NCBI RefSeq assembly: GCF_036245475.1
Contig: NZ_BTPM01000001.1
Span: 1,798,001 to 1,862,000, forward strand
Length of the DNA: 64,000 nucleotides
Source of the DNA: Vibrio sp. 10N
Lineage (GTDB): Bacteria > Pseudomonadota > Gammaproteobacteria > Enterobacterales > Vibrionaceae
Direction of reading: 5' to 3'
Shown: piece by piece, positions 1 to 9,600 of the stretch
How the letters are laid out: the number at the start of each line of letters is the position of its first letter
Position numbering within the stretch: the first letter of the stretch is position 1
Translations under genes and position numbers: made by a program
Notes under the pieces: generated by a model
Seen by the model: only the letters and a program-made list of their open reading frames with translations
What the model was told of the DNA's origin: nothing
Database searches by the model: none

Positions 1-1032
1 GAAGACATTGCTCATGAGCAGTTTGACGTCGTCGCGAGCATTATGGCTGGACACGGCTACGACAAAACTCTGACTCAAGGCCAAGCCGCTCAAATTATGA
101 CTGGCGCACCTATGCCAGAAGGCGCTGATACCGTGGTCATGCGTGAGCAAGCGATCGTAGATGGCGATCGCGTTGGTTTCGCTAATGCCTCTATTAAATT
201 GGGACAAAATGTTCGCCAAGCTGGTGAGGATTTGGCGGTAGGTCAATCCGTGTTCACTGCCGGGACATTAGTACAAGCACCAGAGATGGGTATGATTGCT
301 TCTTTAGGCATGAACACCGTTATGGTAAAACGTGCATTACGTGTTGCTGTGTTCTCGACTGGCGATGAAGTGCAAGCACCAGGTACACCACTCAACGCTA
401 ACTCCATCTATGATTCAAACCGCTACACCATTATGGCCATGCTGCAGAAGCTTGGTTGTGAGATCGTTGACCTCGGTATCTTAGAAGATAACGAAGCCGT
501 TATGGAGCGAGCCATTGTTGAAGCGAGCAAGAGTGCTGATCTTATTATTACCTCCGGTGGCGTATCTGTTGGTGATGCCGACTTCATCAAAAATGTTCTA
601 GAGAAACGTGGCAGCGTTGATTTCTGGCGTATTAATATGCGTCCAGGTCGTCCGCTTGCATTTGGTGATATCAGCGATGTGCCATTCTTTGGCCTTCCCG
701 GTAACCCAGTGGCGGTTATGGTGTCATTCATTAACTTTGTAGAGCCAGCCATTAAGAAAATGCAAGGTGCGCTCAGTTTTGAACCCCTCAAGGTGCCAGC
801 TATTGCTACAGAATCGCTGCGCTCTCGTCAAGGACGTACAGAGTTCAGTCGCGGTATCTACGAAATCGATAACGAAACGGGTCAGTTGAGCGTCAAAACG
901 ACGGGTAAGCAAGGCTCTGGAATTCTGCGTTCAATGAGTGAGGCGAACTGTTTGATAGAAATTGCCCCTCACATCGATACAGTAAAACCCGGTGAAAGCG
1001 TGACAATTATCCCACTTCAAGGCAGAATCTAG
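1..1032 (+). CDS. moeA: Molybdopterin molybdenumtransferase MoeA (5' end outside window)
   Basis: The reading frame is open from base 1, so the N-terminus lies upstream; 343 residues are visible. MoeA inserts molybdate into adenylylated molybdopterin in the cytoplasm, the last step of molybdenum cofactor synthesis. Family hallmarks are visible: TGAPMPEGADTVV near the start, the MoCF-binding stretch TSGGVSVGDADF, INMRPGRPLAFG, and GLPGNPVAV. The C-terminal beta domain is complete and ends at 1032. The next gene starts 41 bases later on the same strand. In related bacteria moeA is usually paired with moeB, which would be just downstream; here a DUF2960 gene sits there instead. Confidence 0.96.
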   Translation, partial: EDIAHEQFDVVASIMAGHGYDKTLTQGQAAQIMTGAPMPEGADTVVMREQAIVDGDRVGFANASIKLGQNVRQAGEDLAVGQSVFTAGTLVQAPEMGMIASLGMNTVMVKRALRVAVFSTGDEVQAPGTPLNANSIYDSNRYTIMAMLQKLGCEIVDLGILEDNEAVMERAIVEASKSADLIITSGGVSVGDADFIKNVLEKRGSVDFWRINMRPGRPLAFGDISDVPFFGLPGNPVAVMVSFINFVEPAIKKMQGALSFEPLKVPAIATESLRSRQGRTEFSRGIYEIDNETGQLSVKTTGKQGSGILRSMSEANCLIEIAPHIDTVKPGESVTIIPLQGRI

Positions 1033-1073
1033 CGCTTAGATTTGTTAGGTAGCAATTTTAATAGGTAAACCTT

Positions 1074-1340
1074 ATGGCTCGTACCATCATTTATGAATAC
1101 AAAAACGAAGAGAAGACACTGACGTTTTCTTATCAGCAACATCGCAACATCCATGAAGCTGTCGCTGAAGCAGAAGGTATTGACCTGACGGAATTCCTGA
1201 AGATGGAACAGCAGATTGAAGCCATCTCGGATACCAAAGCAGTTCGCAACTATCGTGACAACCATTTTAAAAAGCTTGGCTTTGGTAAGATCACGCTAAT
1301 GCAAAAAGAGAACTTTGGTCTGGGTAAAAAACCTAGATAA
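1074..1340 (+). CDS. DUF2960 family protein
   Basis: An 88-residue soluble, charged protein that I recognise as the DUF2960 family, small proteins found mainly in Vibrio and relatives, of unknown function. There is no signal peptide and no membrane segment. The middle is rich in Glu and Ala and probably helical; the C-terminus is basic. It lies 41 bases after moeA and is followed by a strong terminator, so it may be co-transcribed with moeA. Confidence 0.85.
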   Translation: MARTIIYEYKNEEKTLTFSYQQHRNIHEAVAEAEGIDLTEFLKMEQQIEAISDTKAVRNYRDNHFKKLGFGKITLMQKENFGLGKKPR

Positions 1341-1363
1341 GCGACCTCTCCTAAAATACCCAA

Positions 1364-1390
1364 ACACCGAGCTCAAGCTCGGTGTTTTTT
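1364..1390 (+). terminator. Rho-independent terminator after the DUF2960 gene
   Basis: The arms ACACCGAG and CTCGGTGT form a perfect stem (longer if the small loop is allowed to close), followed by a run of T. It ends the moeA-DUF2960 unit. Confidence 0.9.
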
Positions 1391-1479
1391 ATTGGGCGTC
1401 ACAAATCCTTCACGACACCCCCACTCTCGCGACGCTAAACTAATATTAACGTTATGAATTGAGTGGTATTTATCGAATT

Positions 1480-2496
1480 ATGTTCGCCGCGACCCCAAGA
1501 GAACTTGGCCATATCCAAGATTTTGCCGAGCGCTATCCTGAGTTGTCTCTCACCACCCTCACCCATATTGAGCATCAAGGCTTTGAGATGCCATTGCAAC
1601 GGCTGTCAATGGGTTCACAAGACCCTACCGCGCCCTGCCTTATCCTGACAGGATCGATTCATGGTGTTGAGCGTATTGGCAGCCAGATTATTTTGGCTTT
1701 CATCAAAAGCCTGTTAAAACGTCGTCACTGGGACAGCCAATTAAATGACACGCTGAACAAAATTCAAGTTCTCACCGTTCCTGTGGTGAATCCTTGGGGT
1801 GTCGCACTGAAAACACGGGCCAATCATCGCGGTGTCGATTTGATGCGCAATGCGCCTGTTACCGCAAACAACCCTCGTTATCAGCTTTATGCCGGTCAAA
1901 CCATAAGTCCAACACTCCCTTGGTATCGGGGAAACAGCGAGCAGATGGAACAAGAGCTAACGGCACTTTCAAACTGTATTCTTCAAGTCACACAAACCGC
2001 CTCTTCCACCATAGTGCTCGATGTACATAGTGGCTTTGGCACTCGAGACCGATTGTGGTTTCCATTCGCTCACCATAATCGACCACCAGAGACACTGCAC
2101 CAATTCTATTTGATTTATTCGAAGTTTCGAAAAAGCTTCCCACACTATGAGCTTTACCAATTTGAGCCTCAATGGCATCAGTATACTACCCATGGTGATT
2201 TCTGGGATTGGATGTACTTGCAACACTATCAACAATCGACCTCACCTTTTGTTCCGCTAACTTTAGAACTTGGCTCCTGGCTTTGGGTTAAAAAGAACCC
2301 AATGCAACTACTTCGTTTTAGTCAGCTGTTTCATCCAACAAAGCCACATCGCGTCAAACGCGTCCAAAGAAGACACAGCACACTTCTCAGTTATTTAATG
2401 CAAGTTTTGTATAATGAGTTGTTAACACAGATAAGCAACAACGACCGAGATATACTGACGAAAAAGGCGAACAAATTATGGTACCCATCGTCCTAG
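1480..2496 (+). CDS. M14-type zinc carboxypeptidase-like protein (DUF2817-like)
   Basis: A cytoplasmic protein of 338 residues from the ATG at 1480; a TTG at 1459 would add seven residues. It resembles zinc carboxypeptidases of the M14 fold: the HGVE motif at residues 61-64 fits the H-x-x-E zinc pair, LDVHSGFG supplies the third zinc histidine, and LELGSW near residue 265 fits the catalytic glutamate region. No signal peptide is visible. The substrate is unknown; an amino acid or peptide amide is inferred from the fold. Its 3' end overlaps the next gene by 19 bases, so the two are probably translationally coupled. Confidence 0.75.
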   Translation: MFAATPRELGHIQDFAERYPELSLTTLTHIEHQGFEMPLQRLSMGSQDPTAPCLILTGSIHGVERIGSQIILAFIKSLLKRRHWDSQLNDTLNKIQVLTVPVVNPWGVALKTRANHRGVDLMRNAPVTANNPRYQLYAGQTISPTLPWYRGNSEQMEQELTALSNCILQVTQTASSTIVLDVHSGFGTRDRLWFPFAHHNRPPETLHQFYLIYSKFRKSFPHYELYQFEPQWHQYTTHGDFWDWMYLQHYQQSTSPFVPLTLELGSWLWVKKNPMQLLRFSQLFHPTKPHRVKRVQRRHSTLLSYLMQVLYNELLTQISNNDRDILTKKANKLWYPSS

Positions 2497-3224
2497 TAAG
2501 AGGTTTATTGCGTGAAGCGGGCCACTGGCATTTGATGGTGGATGCGCTTAAACGTTTAGATAACGAACTGTTGATCCTCACGCCAAATGTCCCTGGCAAT
2601 GGCTGTTTGTACCATGAAACCAGCCCAATGCAGATAGAGTTGATGCTGGAACCTTTGCTCGAACAACTGCCCAGTCATATAGAACGTTACCATGTCGTGG
2701 CGATCTCTATGGGCTCGATGCTCGCGTCTCATTGGGCACACTTGTATGGTGACAAAGTCGCAAGTTTAACGCTCATTAACCCAAGCTTTGCCAGATACAG
2801 TCCCATTCATCAGCGTTTCAACCTTAGGGCGATTCCCAAGCTACTCAGCGCAAAACTGCAAGGAAGGCGTGCTTTTGAAAAAGCTATTTTAGACATCACC
2901 TTTCCTGACCATGTCACCAATCCAAGTATTTTGGCCTACCATTTGGCGTTAAACAGCAAACATCCAGTGAAATTTTGCAATGCTATTCGTCAGCTCATCG
3001 CGGCAGCCAAGTTCGTCGGCCCGAGTCTACCGCCTCGCTGCCCCACTCAGGTCATTACCAGTAAACATGACAAGTTAGTTCGTAGCCAAGCGGGACAAGC
3101 CGTCGCTAATGGCTGGAATGTCCATCACCGTTCATTCTACAGTGACGCCCATGACCTTCCCGCAGACTCGCCCACCGAGCTTGCTGACTATTTATACCAA
3201 TGGCTTAAAAAATTGAATATCTGA
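2478..3224 (+). CDS. Alpha/beta hydrolase
   Basis: A 248-residue alpha/beta-hydrolase fold protein. The nucleophile elbow reads A-I-S-M-G (Ser77, first Gly replaced by Ala). A possible acid lies in SKHDKLV and the catalytic His in DAHDLPADSP near the C-terminus, so the triad looks intact. There is no signal peptide. The gene begins inside the 3' end of the M14-like gene, suggesting a two-gene operon whose products may act on the same class of ester or amide. The substrate cannot be told from sequence. Confidence 0.8.
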   Translation: MVPIVLVRGLLREAGHWHLMVDALKRLDNELLILTPNVPGNGCLYHETSPMQIELMLEPLLEQLPSHIERYHVVAISMGSMLASHWAHLYGDKVASLTLINPSFARYSPIHQRFNLRAIPKLLSAKLQGRRAFEKAILDITFPDHVTNPSILAYHLALNSKHPVKFCNAIRQLIAAAKFVGPSLPPRCPTQVITSKHDKLVRSQAGQAVANGWNVHHRSFYSDAHDLPADSPTELADYLYQWLKKLNI

Positions 3225-3306
3225 AGGAACTTGTGGCGCGAAAAGGTAACTAAACACTCATTGAATCGCTAATATGCATGAATTGTTCAACGATTGCTGG
3301 GTCATA

Positions 3307-3573
3307 ATGAAAAGAACCAAGATTACCTTTACTCTATTTTTGAGTTTGTTATTGACTGTTGCTGGCTGCGCAACACACAACGAGTTTGCATCAGAGGCCG
3401 AACTCCACCATCACAACCAGCAAGCTCGAAATTTCTGTAAGCAGTTAAATGAAGGGGAGCAATATTATCAGTGCTTTGACCGTTACCTGCTAAAAAGCTC
3501 ATCTGTCACCATGCACAAATTAATTACGACCCAACGCTCGCTACAGCGAGCGATGGAGACACAGGCAAGTTGA
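3307..3573 (+). CDS. Small lipoprotein, unknown function
   Basis: From the ATG at 3307 this is an 88-residue protein with a classical lipoprotein signal: basic start, hydrophobic core, lipobox LTVAGC. An ATG at 3274 would put 11 residues before the signal and is less likely. The mature part is short, hydrophilic and contains two further Cys (in FCKQL and YQCFD) that could form a disulphide. I do not recognise the family. Confidence 0.75.
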   Translation: MKRTKITFTLFLSLLLTVAGCATHNEFASEAELHHHNQQARNFCKQLNEGEQYYQCFDRYLLKSSSVTMHKLITTQRSLQRAMETQAS

Positions 3574-3587
3574 TATCTTTAGCCCGT

Positions 3588-4223
3588 TTAAACGGCTGGC
3601 TTCTCCATTAGTAACTTCACACCTAAGCCAATCAGTACCACACCTGTTGTTGCCTCCATCCAACGGGTGAATTTGTCGCTTTTTAATAGCGATTTAGCCG
3701 AATTCAACATGCCAGAAAGGCCACACTGCCAAAGCATGGCAATCACAAAATGAATGGCTGCCATCAACATTGATTGAGCAAATGGCGAATATTCCGGGTT
3801 AATAAACTGTGGCAGAAACGCTAGGTAAAACACCGCGGTTTTTGGATTAAGCACATTAGAAAGAAACCCCTCACGCAGTGAACGACGTCCTGTAACACGT
3901 TTGCCGCTAGCAGCATCAACTTGCATCGATGAGCCTTGCTTTAGAGAACGCAAACTTGATAGCCCGAGCCAGATCAGATACGCCGCACCAATCGCTTTAA
4001 TCACAGAGAACAACTCTGCTGATTGAGTCAACACGACTGAAATTCCCAACGCTGAAAATGTTGCGTGCACAAACAGACCTAAACAAATCCCCACGCTTGT
4101 TACTGCCCCATCTTTAAATCCGCCACGAGTGGTATTTCGGATCACCAATGCGGTATCAAGTCCTGGTGTTAGGGTGAGAATAGTGATCGCGACAATGAAG
4201 GCTTCGAAGTTCTGAATATGCAT
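3588..4223 (-). CDS. LysE/RhtB family amino acid exporter
   Basis: A 211-residue inner-membrane protein with about six hydrophobic segments and the family signature TPGLDTALVIRNTTRGG near the N-terminus. LysE/RhtB proteins export amino acids or related metabolites by proton exchange; the substrate is not clear here. I chose the ATG at 4223 because it puts the first helix at the N-terminus; an upstream start at 4277 adds a non-hydrophobic stretch. It is transcribed divergently from the carboxypeptidase gene at 4375. Confidence 0.9.
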   Translation of the reverse strand: MHIQNFEAFIVAITILTLTPGLDTALVIRNTTRGGFKDGAVTSVGICLGLFVHATFSALGISVVLTQSAELFSVIKAIGAAYLIWLGLSSLRSLKQGSSMQVDAASGKRVTGRRSLREGFLSNVLNPKTAVFYLAFLPQFINPEYSPFAQSMLMAAIHFVIAMLWQCGLSGMLNSAKSLLKSDKFTRWMEATTGVVLIGLGVKLLMEKPAV

Positions 4224-4374
4224 AGTAAAGACTGTGTTTCTAGGACAATACCCTGATTCTGCTTCAACTCGCCGCAAAAAGCGAATGTCTTTTGAGCACT
4301 ATATAGCATTAACCTTTTCGCAACCCATTGTTAATGTTAACGTATAGCCCACGTTCATACGATAGGTCACAGAC

Positions 4375-5856
4375 ATGGAAAACTACAATAAACTGGTTGA
4401 ACACTATAAAACGATCGCAAATTTTGGCCATCTTTCGGCTATTTGTGGCTGGGACGCCGCAGCGATGATGCCCTCTGGCGGCAATCAAGCTCGCTCAGAG
4501 GCGATGGCGCAGCTATCTTTACACATCCACCAACTATCCACCGCTCCACAGCTCGGTGAATGGCTTGATAAAGCAGAGTCTGAATCACTCGATGCAATGC
4601 AAAGAGCCAGTCTTTCTGAAATGAAACGACAGTGGCGTTTAACGACAGTAGTCCCAGAAGATCTTGTCAAAGCTAAGTCACTCGCTGGCTCTAAGTGTGA
4701 GCACGCATGGCGCACTCAACGCGGCGAAAACGACTGGAACGGCTTTTGCGCTAACTTCGAAGAAGTTGTGAACCTATCACAGCAAGAAGCTCAAATCCGT
4801 GCAGAGCAAGCAGGTCTGACGCCTTACGACGCGATGCTTGATATCTATGAGCCAGGCGTGAACTCTGCCCAGCTTGACACTTTGTTCGGTGACCTTATCT
4901 CTTGGCTACCTGAGCTCACCCAGCAGGTCATCGAAAAGCAAAAAACAGAGTCGGTTTACACGACGGACGAACGCTACGCCACCTCAGAGCAAAATGCACT
5001 CGGGTTAGAGGTCATGAAACTGCTGAAGTTTGATTTTGACCATGGTCGCCTAGATATCAGCTCACACCCATTCTGTGGCGGTGTACCTCAAGATGTTCGC
5101 ATTACGACTCGTTACGATGAAACCGACTTTGTTCAATCGCTAATGGGCATTGTCCACGAAACCGGCCACGCTCGCTACGAACAAGGCCTACCGACGTCTT
5201 TCTCTGGCCTGCCAGTTGGTGAAGCGCGCTCAATGGGTATTCATGAATCACAATCACTGTTTTTTGAAATGCAGTTAGGTCGAAGCGACGGTTTTATTCA
5301 CCATCTATCACCTTTGGCACAAAAGCATTTTGCTTCCAATGATGCAAAGGTGTTTGAACCAAATAACCTTCAAAAAATCTACACTCGAGTTCAACCGGGC
5401 TATATCCGCGTCGACGCTGATGAGCTAACCTACCCTGCTCACGTGATCCTACGCTATGAAATTGAACGTGATCTTATGAACGGCAAGATTTCATACAAAG
5501 ATATCCCTGAACTGTGGGATCAAAAAATGCAGCAGTACTTGGGTTTGTCGACGAAAGGCAACTACAAAGATGGCTGTATGCAAGACATTCACTGGACAGA
5601 TGGCGCCTTCGGTTACTTCCCGTCCTACACTCTTGGCGCTATGTATGCGGCTCAGTTTATGGCAGCAATGAAGCAAACCGTTAATGTCGATAAAGCGATT
5701 AACAGCGGTGACCTAAACCCAATTTTCACTTGGTTAAGTGACAACATTTGGTCAAAAGGTAGCTCACTATCAACAGAAGAACTCGTGAAGCAAGCAACCG
5801 GTGAAACACTGAATGCAGCGCACTTCCAATCACATTTGAGAAGCCGTTACTTATAA
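4375..5856 (+). CDS. M32 metallocarboxypeptidase (Taq type)
   Basis: A 493-residue cytoplasmic protein covering the full length of family M32. The zinc motif HETGH starts at residue 261 and the family signature GIHESQS follows, together with the C-terminal YTLGAMYAAQ region. These enzymes remove C-terminal residues with broad specificity and probably help peptide recycling. It stands alone; a perfect 11-bp hairpin follows the stop codon. Confidence 0.95.
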   Translation: MENYNKLVEHYKTIANFGHLSAICGWDAAAMMPSGGNQARSEAMAQLSLHIHQLSTAPQLGEWLDKAESESLDAMQRASLSEMKRQWRLTTVVPEDLVKAKSLAGSKCEHAWRTQRGENDWNGFCANFEEVVNLSQQEAQIRAEQAGLTPYDAMLDIYEPGVNSAQLDTLFGDLISWLPELTQQVIEKQKTESVYTTDERYATSEQNALGLEVMKLLKFDFDHGRLDISSHPFCGGVPQDVRITTRYDETDFVQSLMGIVHETGHARYEQGLPTSFSGLPVGEARSMGIHESQSLFFEMQLGRSDGFIHHLSPLAQKHFASNDAKVFEPNNLQKIYTRVQPGYIRVDADELTYPAHVILRYEIERDLMNGKISYKDIPELWDQKMQQYLGLSTKGNYKDGCMQDIHWTDGAFGYFPSYTLGAMYAAQFMAAMKQTVNVDKAINSGDLNPIFTWLSDNIWSKGSSLSTEELVKQATGETLNAAHFQSHLRSRYL

Positions 5857-5868
5857 TACTACAAACAA

Positions 5869-5894
5869 CAAAGGCGACATTTCTGTCGCCTTTG
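5869..5894. terminator. Hairpin between convergent genes
   Basis: The perfect 11-bp arms CAAAGGCGACA and TGTCGCCTTTG surround a 4-base loop, between the M32 gene and the convergent outer-membrane protein gene. It has no long T run on either side, so it may act in both directions. Confidence 0.65.
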
Positions 5895-5920
5895 TACATC
5901 TTAACCACGTTAGCTAACGC

Positions 5921-6439
5921 TTAGAAAATATGAAGCGTCGCGTTAATAGTGAAGCTGTCTAGATCTTTGTCATTTGAGAACGACGTCTTGATGCCGTTGA
6001 AACGCTGCCAGCTTGCGCCAACAGAAAGCATATCTGTTACGAAGTATTCTGCACCTACACCGTACATAAAGTCAGTACCGCTGTCGCTACCGTTTAGGTT
6101 GCCTTTGTAATCAGCGTTGTAGTAGTGGAAGCCACCTTTTGCGTACAGCTGGATTGGACCGATATCGATACTTGGCTTAAGTGCCGCGTACCAAGAGCCA
6201 AGCTCAGCATAGCCCGTGCTACCATTGCTTGCAGTCATGTCGTAGTTACCGTGCTTCCAGTAACCGCCTTCAATACCAATGATAGGCAGGATACCAGTGC
6301 CCACGTGGAAACCCATAGGCGTGTCGCTGTTTCCGTTGTAGTCTGCACGACCTGCAGAAACACCACCATACAACCAAGCGTCTGCAAACGCAGACGTTGA
6401 GGCACCAACAAGCGCAAGCGCTAAAAGTGTCTTTTTCAT
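5921..6439 (-). CDS. Small outer-membrane beta-barrel protein (OmpA-barrel-like)
   Basis: A 172-residue protein with a clear Sec signal peptide (MKKTLLALALVGASTSAFA, cleavage before DAWLYGG). The mature part alternates polar and aromatic/hydrophobic residues and ends in the typical C-terminal Phe (NATLHIF) recognised by the BAM complex. The size fits an eight-stranded barrel of the OmpA/OmpX class. The specific function is unknown. It has its own upstream region of about 170 bases after hrpA. Confidence 0.8.
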   Translation of the reverse strand: MKKTLLALALVGASTSAFADAWLYGGVSAGRADYNGNSDTPMGFHVGTGILPIIGIEGGYWKHGNYDMTASNGSTGYAELGSWYAALKPSIDIGPIQLYAKGGFHYYNADYKGNLNGSDSGTDFMYGVGAEYFVTDMLSVGASWQRFNGIKTSFSNDKDLDSFTINATLHIF

Positions 6440-6611
6440 TTGTAACCTTCTTGTTTAATAGAATGCGGCGAATCCAATCAAAGCCACCGCGGAGCTTTAT
6501 ATATCACACACTATATCTCTTGAGAAACTCATCTGTTTTAATTTTTGGTAAAACCTGACTGTTTCTCAGAGACATAGATCAAAATTCTTGAAGCGAACTC
6601 AGTAAAAGCGC

Positions 6612-9600
6612 CTAACAAGCATTAATGGCGTTCAACACTCGCTTATCCGAAACTGGGTACGGAGTCCCCAGCTGTTGAGCGAAATAACTGACACGCAGCT
6701 CTTCAAGCATCCAACGAATCTCTTTCACGTTTTCGGGTATTTTCATACCTTTCGGGATCTTGTTAAGCAACTCTTTGTAATCTTGTGTTACCGATTCCAC
6801 TTTCAACATGTGCATACGGTCGCGATTTGGATCGATGGGTAGCTTCTCCATACGTTTTTCCACCGCTTTCAGGTAACGAAGAATATCAGGTAGGCGCTTC
6901 CAACCACATTCGGTCGCAAAGCCCTTGAAAATAAGCCCTTCAACCTGCGCTTTAATATCAGAAAGTGCGAACGCCATTGTGAGGTCAACGCGTCCTTTTA
7001 ACTTCTTATTAATATTAAATGCTGTAGTAAGTATGGTTTCTACCTGTTTGGCAATGTCGACGACAGTGTCACCAAGTTCACCTCGAACGTGCTCTTTTAA
7101 CTGTTCGAACTTGTCCGCATCCCAGACTAAACCACCCTGCTCGTCGATAAGCTTATCGATACCACACGCAATACAGTCATCAATTAAATCTAACACTTTA
7201 CCGTATGGGTTAAAATATAACCCAAGTTTGGACTTGTTCGGCAAATTAGTATGCAGGTATTTAATCGGAGAAGGCACATTAAGCAGTAATAGGCGGCGCT
7301 GGCCCTCTTTCATGACCTGCTCTTGCTCTACTTCTGTCTCAAACAGTTTGATCTCGACGCTGTCTTTGTTATCGACCAATGCAGGATAAGCTTTGACATC
7401 GAACCCGCCGCGCTTTTGAGAATACACTTTCGGTAATTCACCAAAGCTCCATGTGTGCAGACCTTGTTGCTCAATATCATCATCCGCGACTTTAGAGAGT
7501 GTCTCTTGCACTTTATCTTTTAAGCTCTCTTTGAGCTCATAGAGATCACGATTCTCTTTGAGTTTACGATTACGATGGTCCACTGCGCGGAACGTAATAC
7601 GCAAGTGATCCGCTAACTGCTCTAGGTTCCAATCTTCACGCAGCACTTCTACTCCGGTCATACGGCGCAGCTCTTTCTCTAGCGAATCTAGCAATGGCGC
7701 ATCCATTGGAGTCACTCGTGCTAAGAACGCATCGGCATAGTTTGGAGCGGGTACAAAGTTTTTACGAAGAGTTTTAGGCAGCGCTTTTATCAAGCTGACT
7801 ACCAACTCATGGCGTAAACCTGGGATTTGCCAATCAAAACCCTCTTGTTCAATCTGATTTAATATTGGCAGCGGAATATGAACGGTCACACCATCATTGT
7901 CTTCGCCAGGTTCAAACTGATAACTGAGTTTGAGTTTGAGTCCACCTTGGTGCCAGAAGTTTGGATAGTCCAAATCCGTCACATGACTGGCATCTCCTTT
8001 GAACAACATCTCTTTTTCAAAGTTCAGCAACTCTTTGTTTTGCTTGCTAGCTTTCTTCCACCACGTGTCAAAATGTCGACCTGAAACAACATCTGTACCT
8101 ACACGCTGGTCGTAAAACTCAAATAACTCATCGTCATCCACCAAAATATCGCGGCGGCGAGATTTATGTTCGAGTTCTTCTACTTCCTGAAGCAACTTAC
8201 GATTTTGTTTGAAGAATGCATGTTTGGTTTCCCAATCACCTTCAACTAACGCACTACGAACAAAGAGCTCGCGGCTGATTACCGGGTCAATCGCGCCGTA
8301 GTTCACTAGGCGTTTCGGAACAATTGGCACGCCGTAAAGCATGATTTTTTCATGAGCCATAACAGCGGCACGTTTTTTCGACCAATGTGGTTCGCTATAA
8401 CTGCGCTTAATCAGGTGCTTAGCCAAAGGTTCAATCCATTCTGGCTGAATTTTGGCAATGATACGGCCCCATAGCTTAGACGTTTCCACCAGCTCTGCGG
8501 ACATAATCCACTTTGGCTGTTTTTTGAATAGACCCGACGCTGGGAAAATATGGAAACGAGCATTACGTGCGCCTTGATACTCGTTCTTCTCTTGGTCTTT
8601 TACACCAATGTGCGAGAGCAAACCCACCAGCAGCGCACTGTGGACCGCTTGATAGCTACCAGGCTCCTGGTTGAGCTTCGCATCCATTTCACGCATCGCT
8701 TGGTGTATCTGGAAATACACATCTTGCCACTCACGAACACGCAAATAATTTAAGTAGTCCTGCTTGCATTGTTTGCGGAACTGATTACCCGACAGCGCTT
8801 TTTGCTGCTTTTGAATATAGTCCCACAAGTTCACAAACGTTAAGAAGTCCGACTCTTTGTCAAAAAAGCGGCGATGCTTATCATCCGAAGACTGCTGCTT
8901 ATCGCTAGGACGCTCACGTGGGTCTTGAATTGACAGTGCTGAGGCAATCACCATGACTTCTTTCAAACACCCAAGACGTGGCGCTTCAATCACCATACGA
9001 GCAAGACGCGGGTCAATCGGCAAACGAGCAAGCTGACGCCCAATTGGCGTTAGGCGTTTTTTCGGATCTTTAGCCTTATCATTGATAGCGCCGAGCTCTT
9101 CTAGTAGGCGAACACCATCTTGAATATTGCGTTTGTCCGGCGCTTCGACAAATGGGAAGGCTTCAATGTCTCCTAGACCCAGTGCTGTCATCTGCAAGAT
9201 AACCGACGCTAGGTTGGTTCTTAAGATCTCTGGGTCGGTAAACTCTGGACGTGACTCGAAGTCTTCTTCCGAGTACAAACGAATACAGATACCCTCTTCA
9301 ACACGTCCACATCGGCCTTTACGCTGGTTCGCGCTCGCCTGAGAAACCGGTTCAATCGGCAGTCGCTGCACCTTGGTGCGGTAGCTATAACGGCTGATTC
9401 GCGCCGTACCTGGGTCAATAACGTATTTGATGCCAGGTACTGTAAGTGAAGTCTCAGCAACGTTGGTGGCTAACACTATGCGGCGTCCAGCATGGGGCTG
9501 AAATATTTTGTTTTGCTCACCCGCTGACAGACGGGCATATAAAGGCACAATTTCTGTGTCGCGAAGATTGCGCTTACCCAACGCATCCGCGGTATCTCGA

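Noticed and set aside
3580..3597. Palindrome AGCCCGTTTAAACGGCT between the lipoprotein and LysE genes as terminator
   Set aside because: It overlaps the LysE stop codon, has almost no loop and no T run; not strong enough to list.
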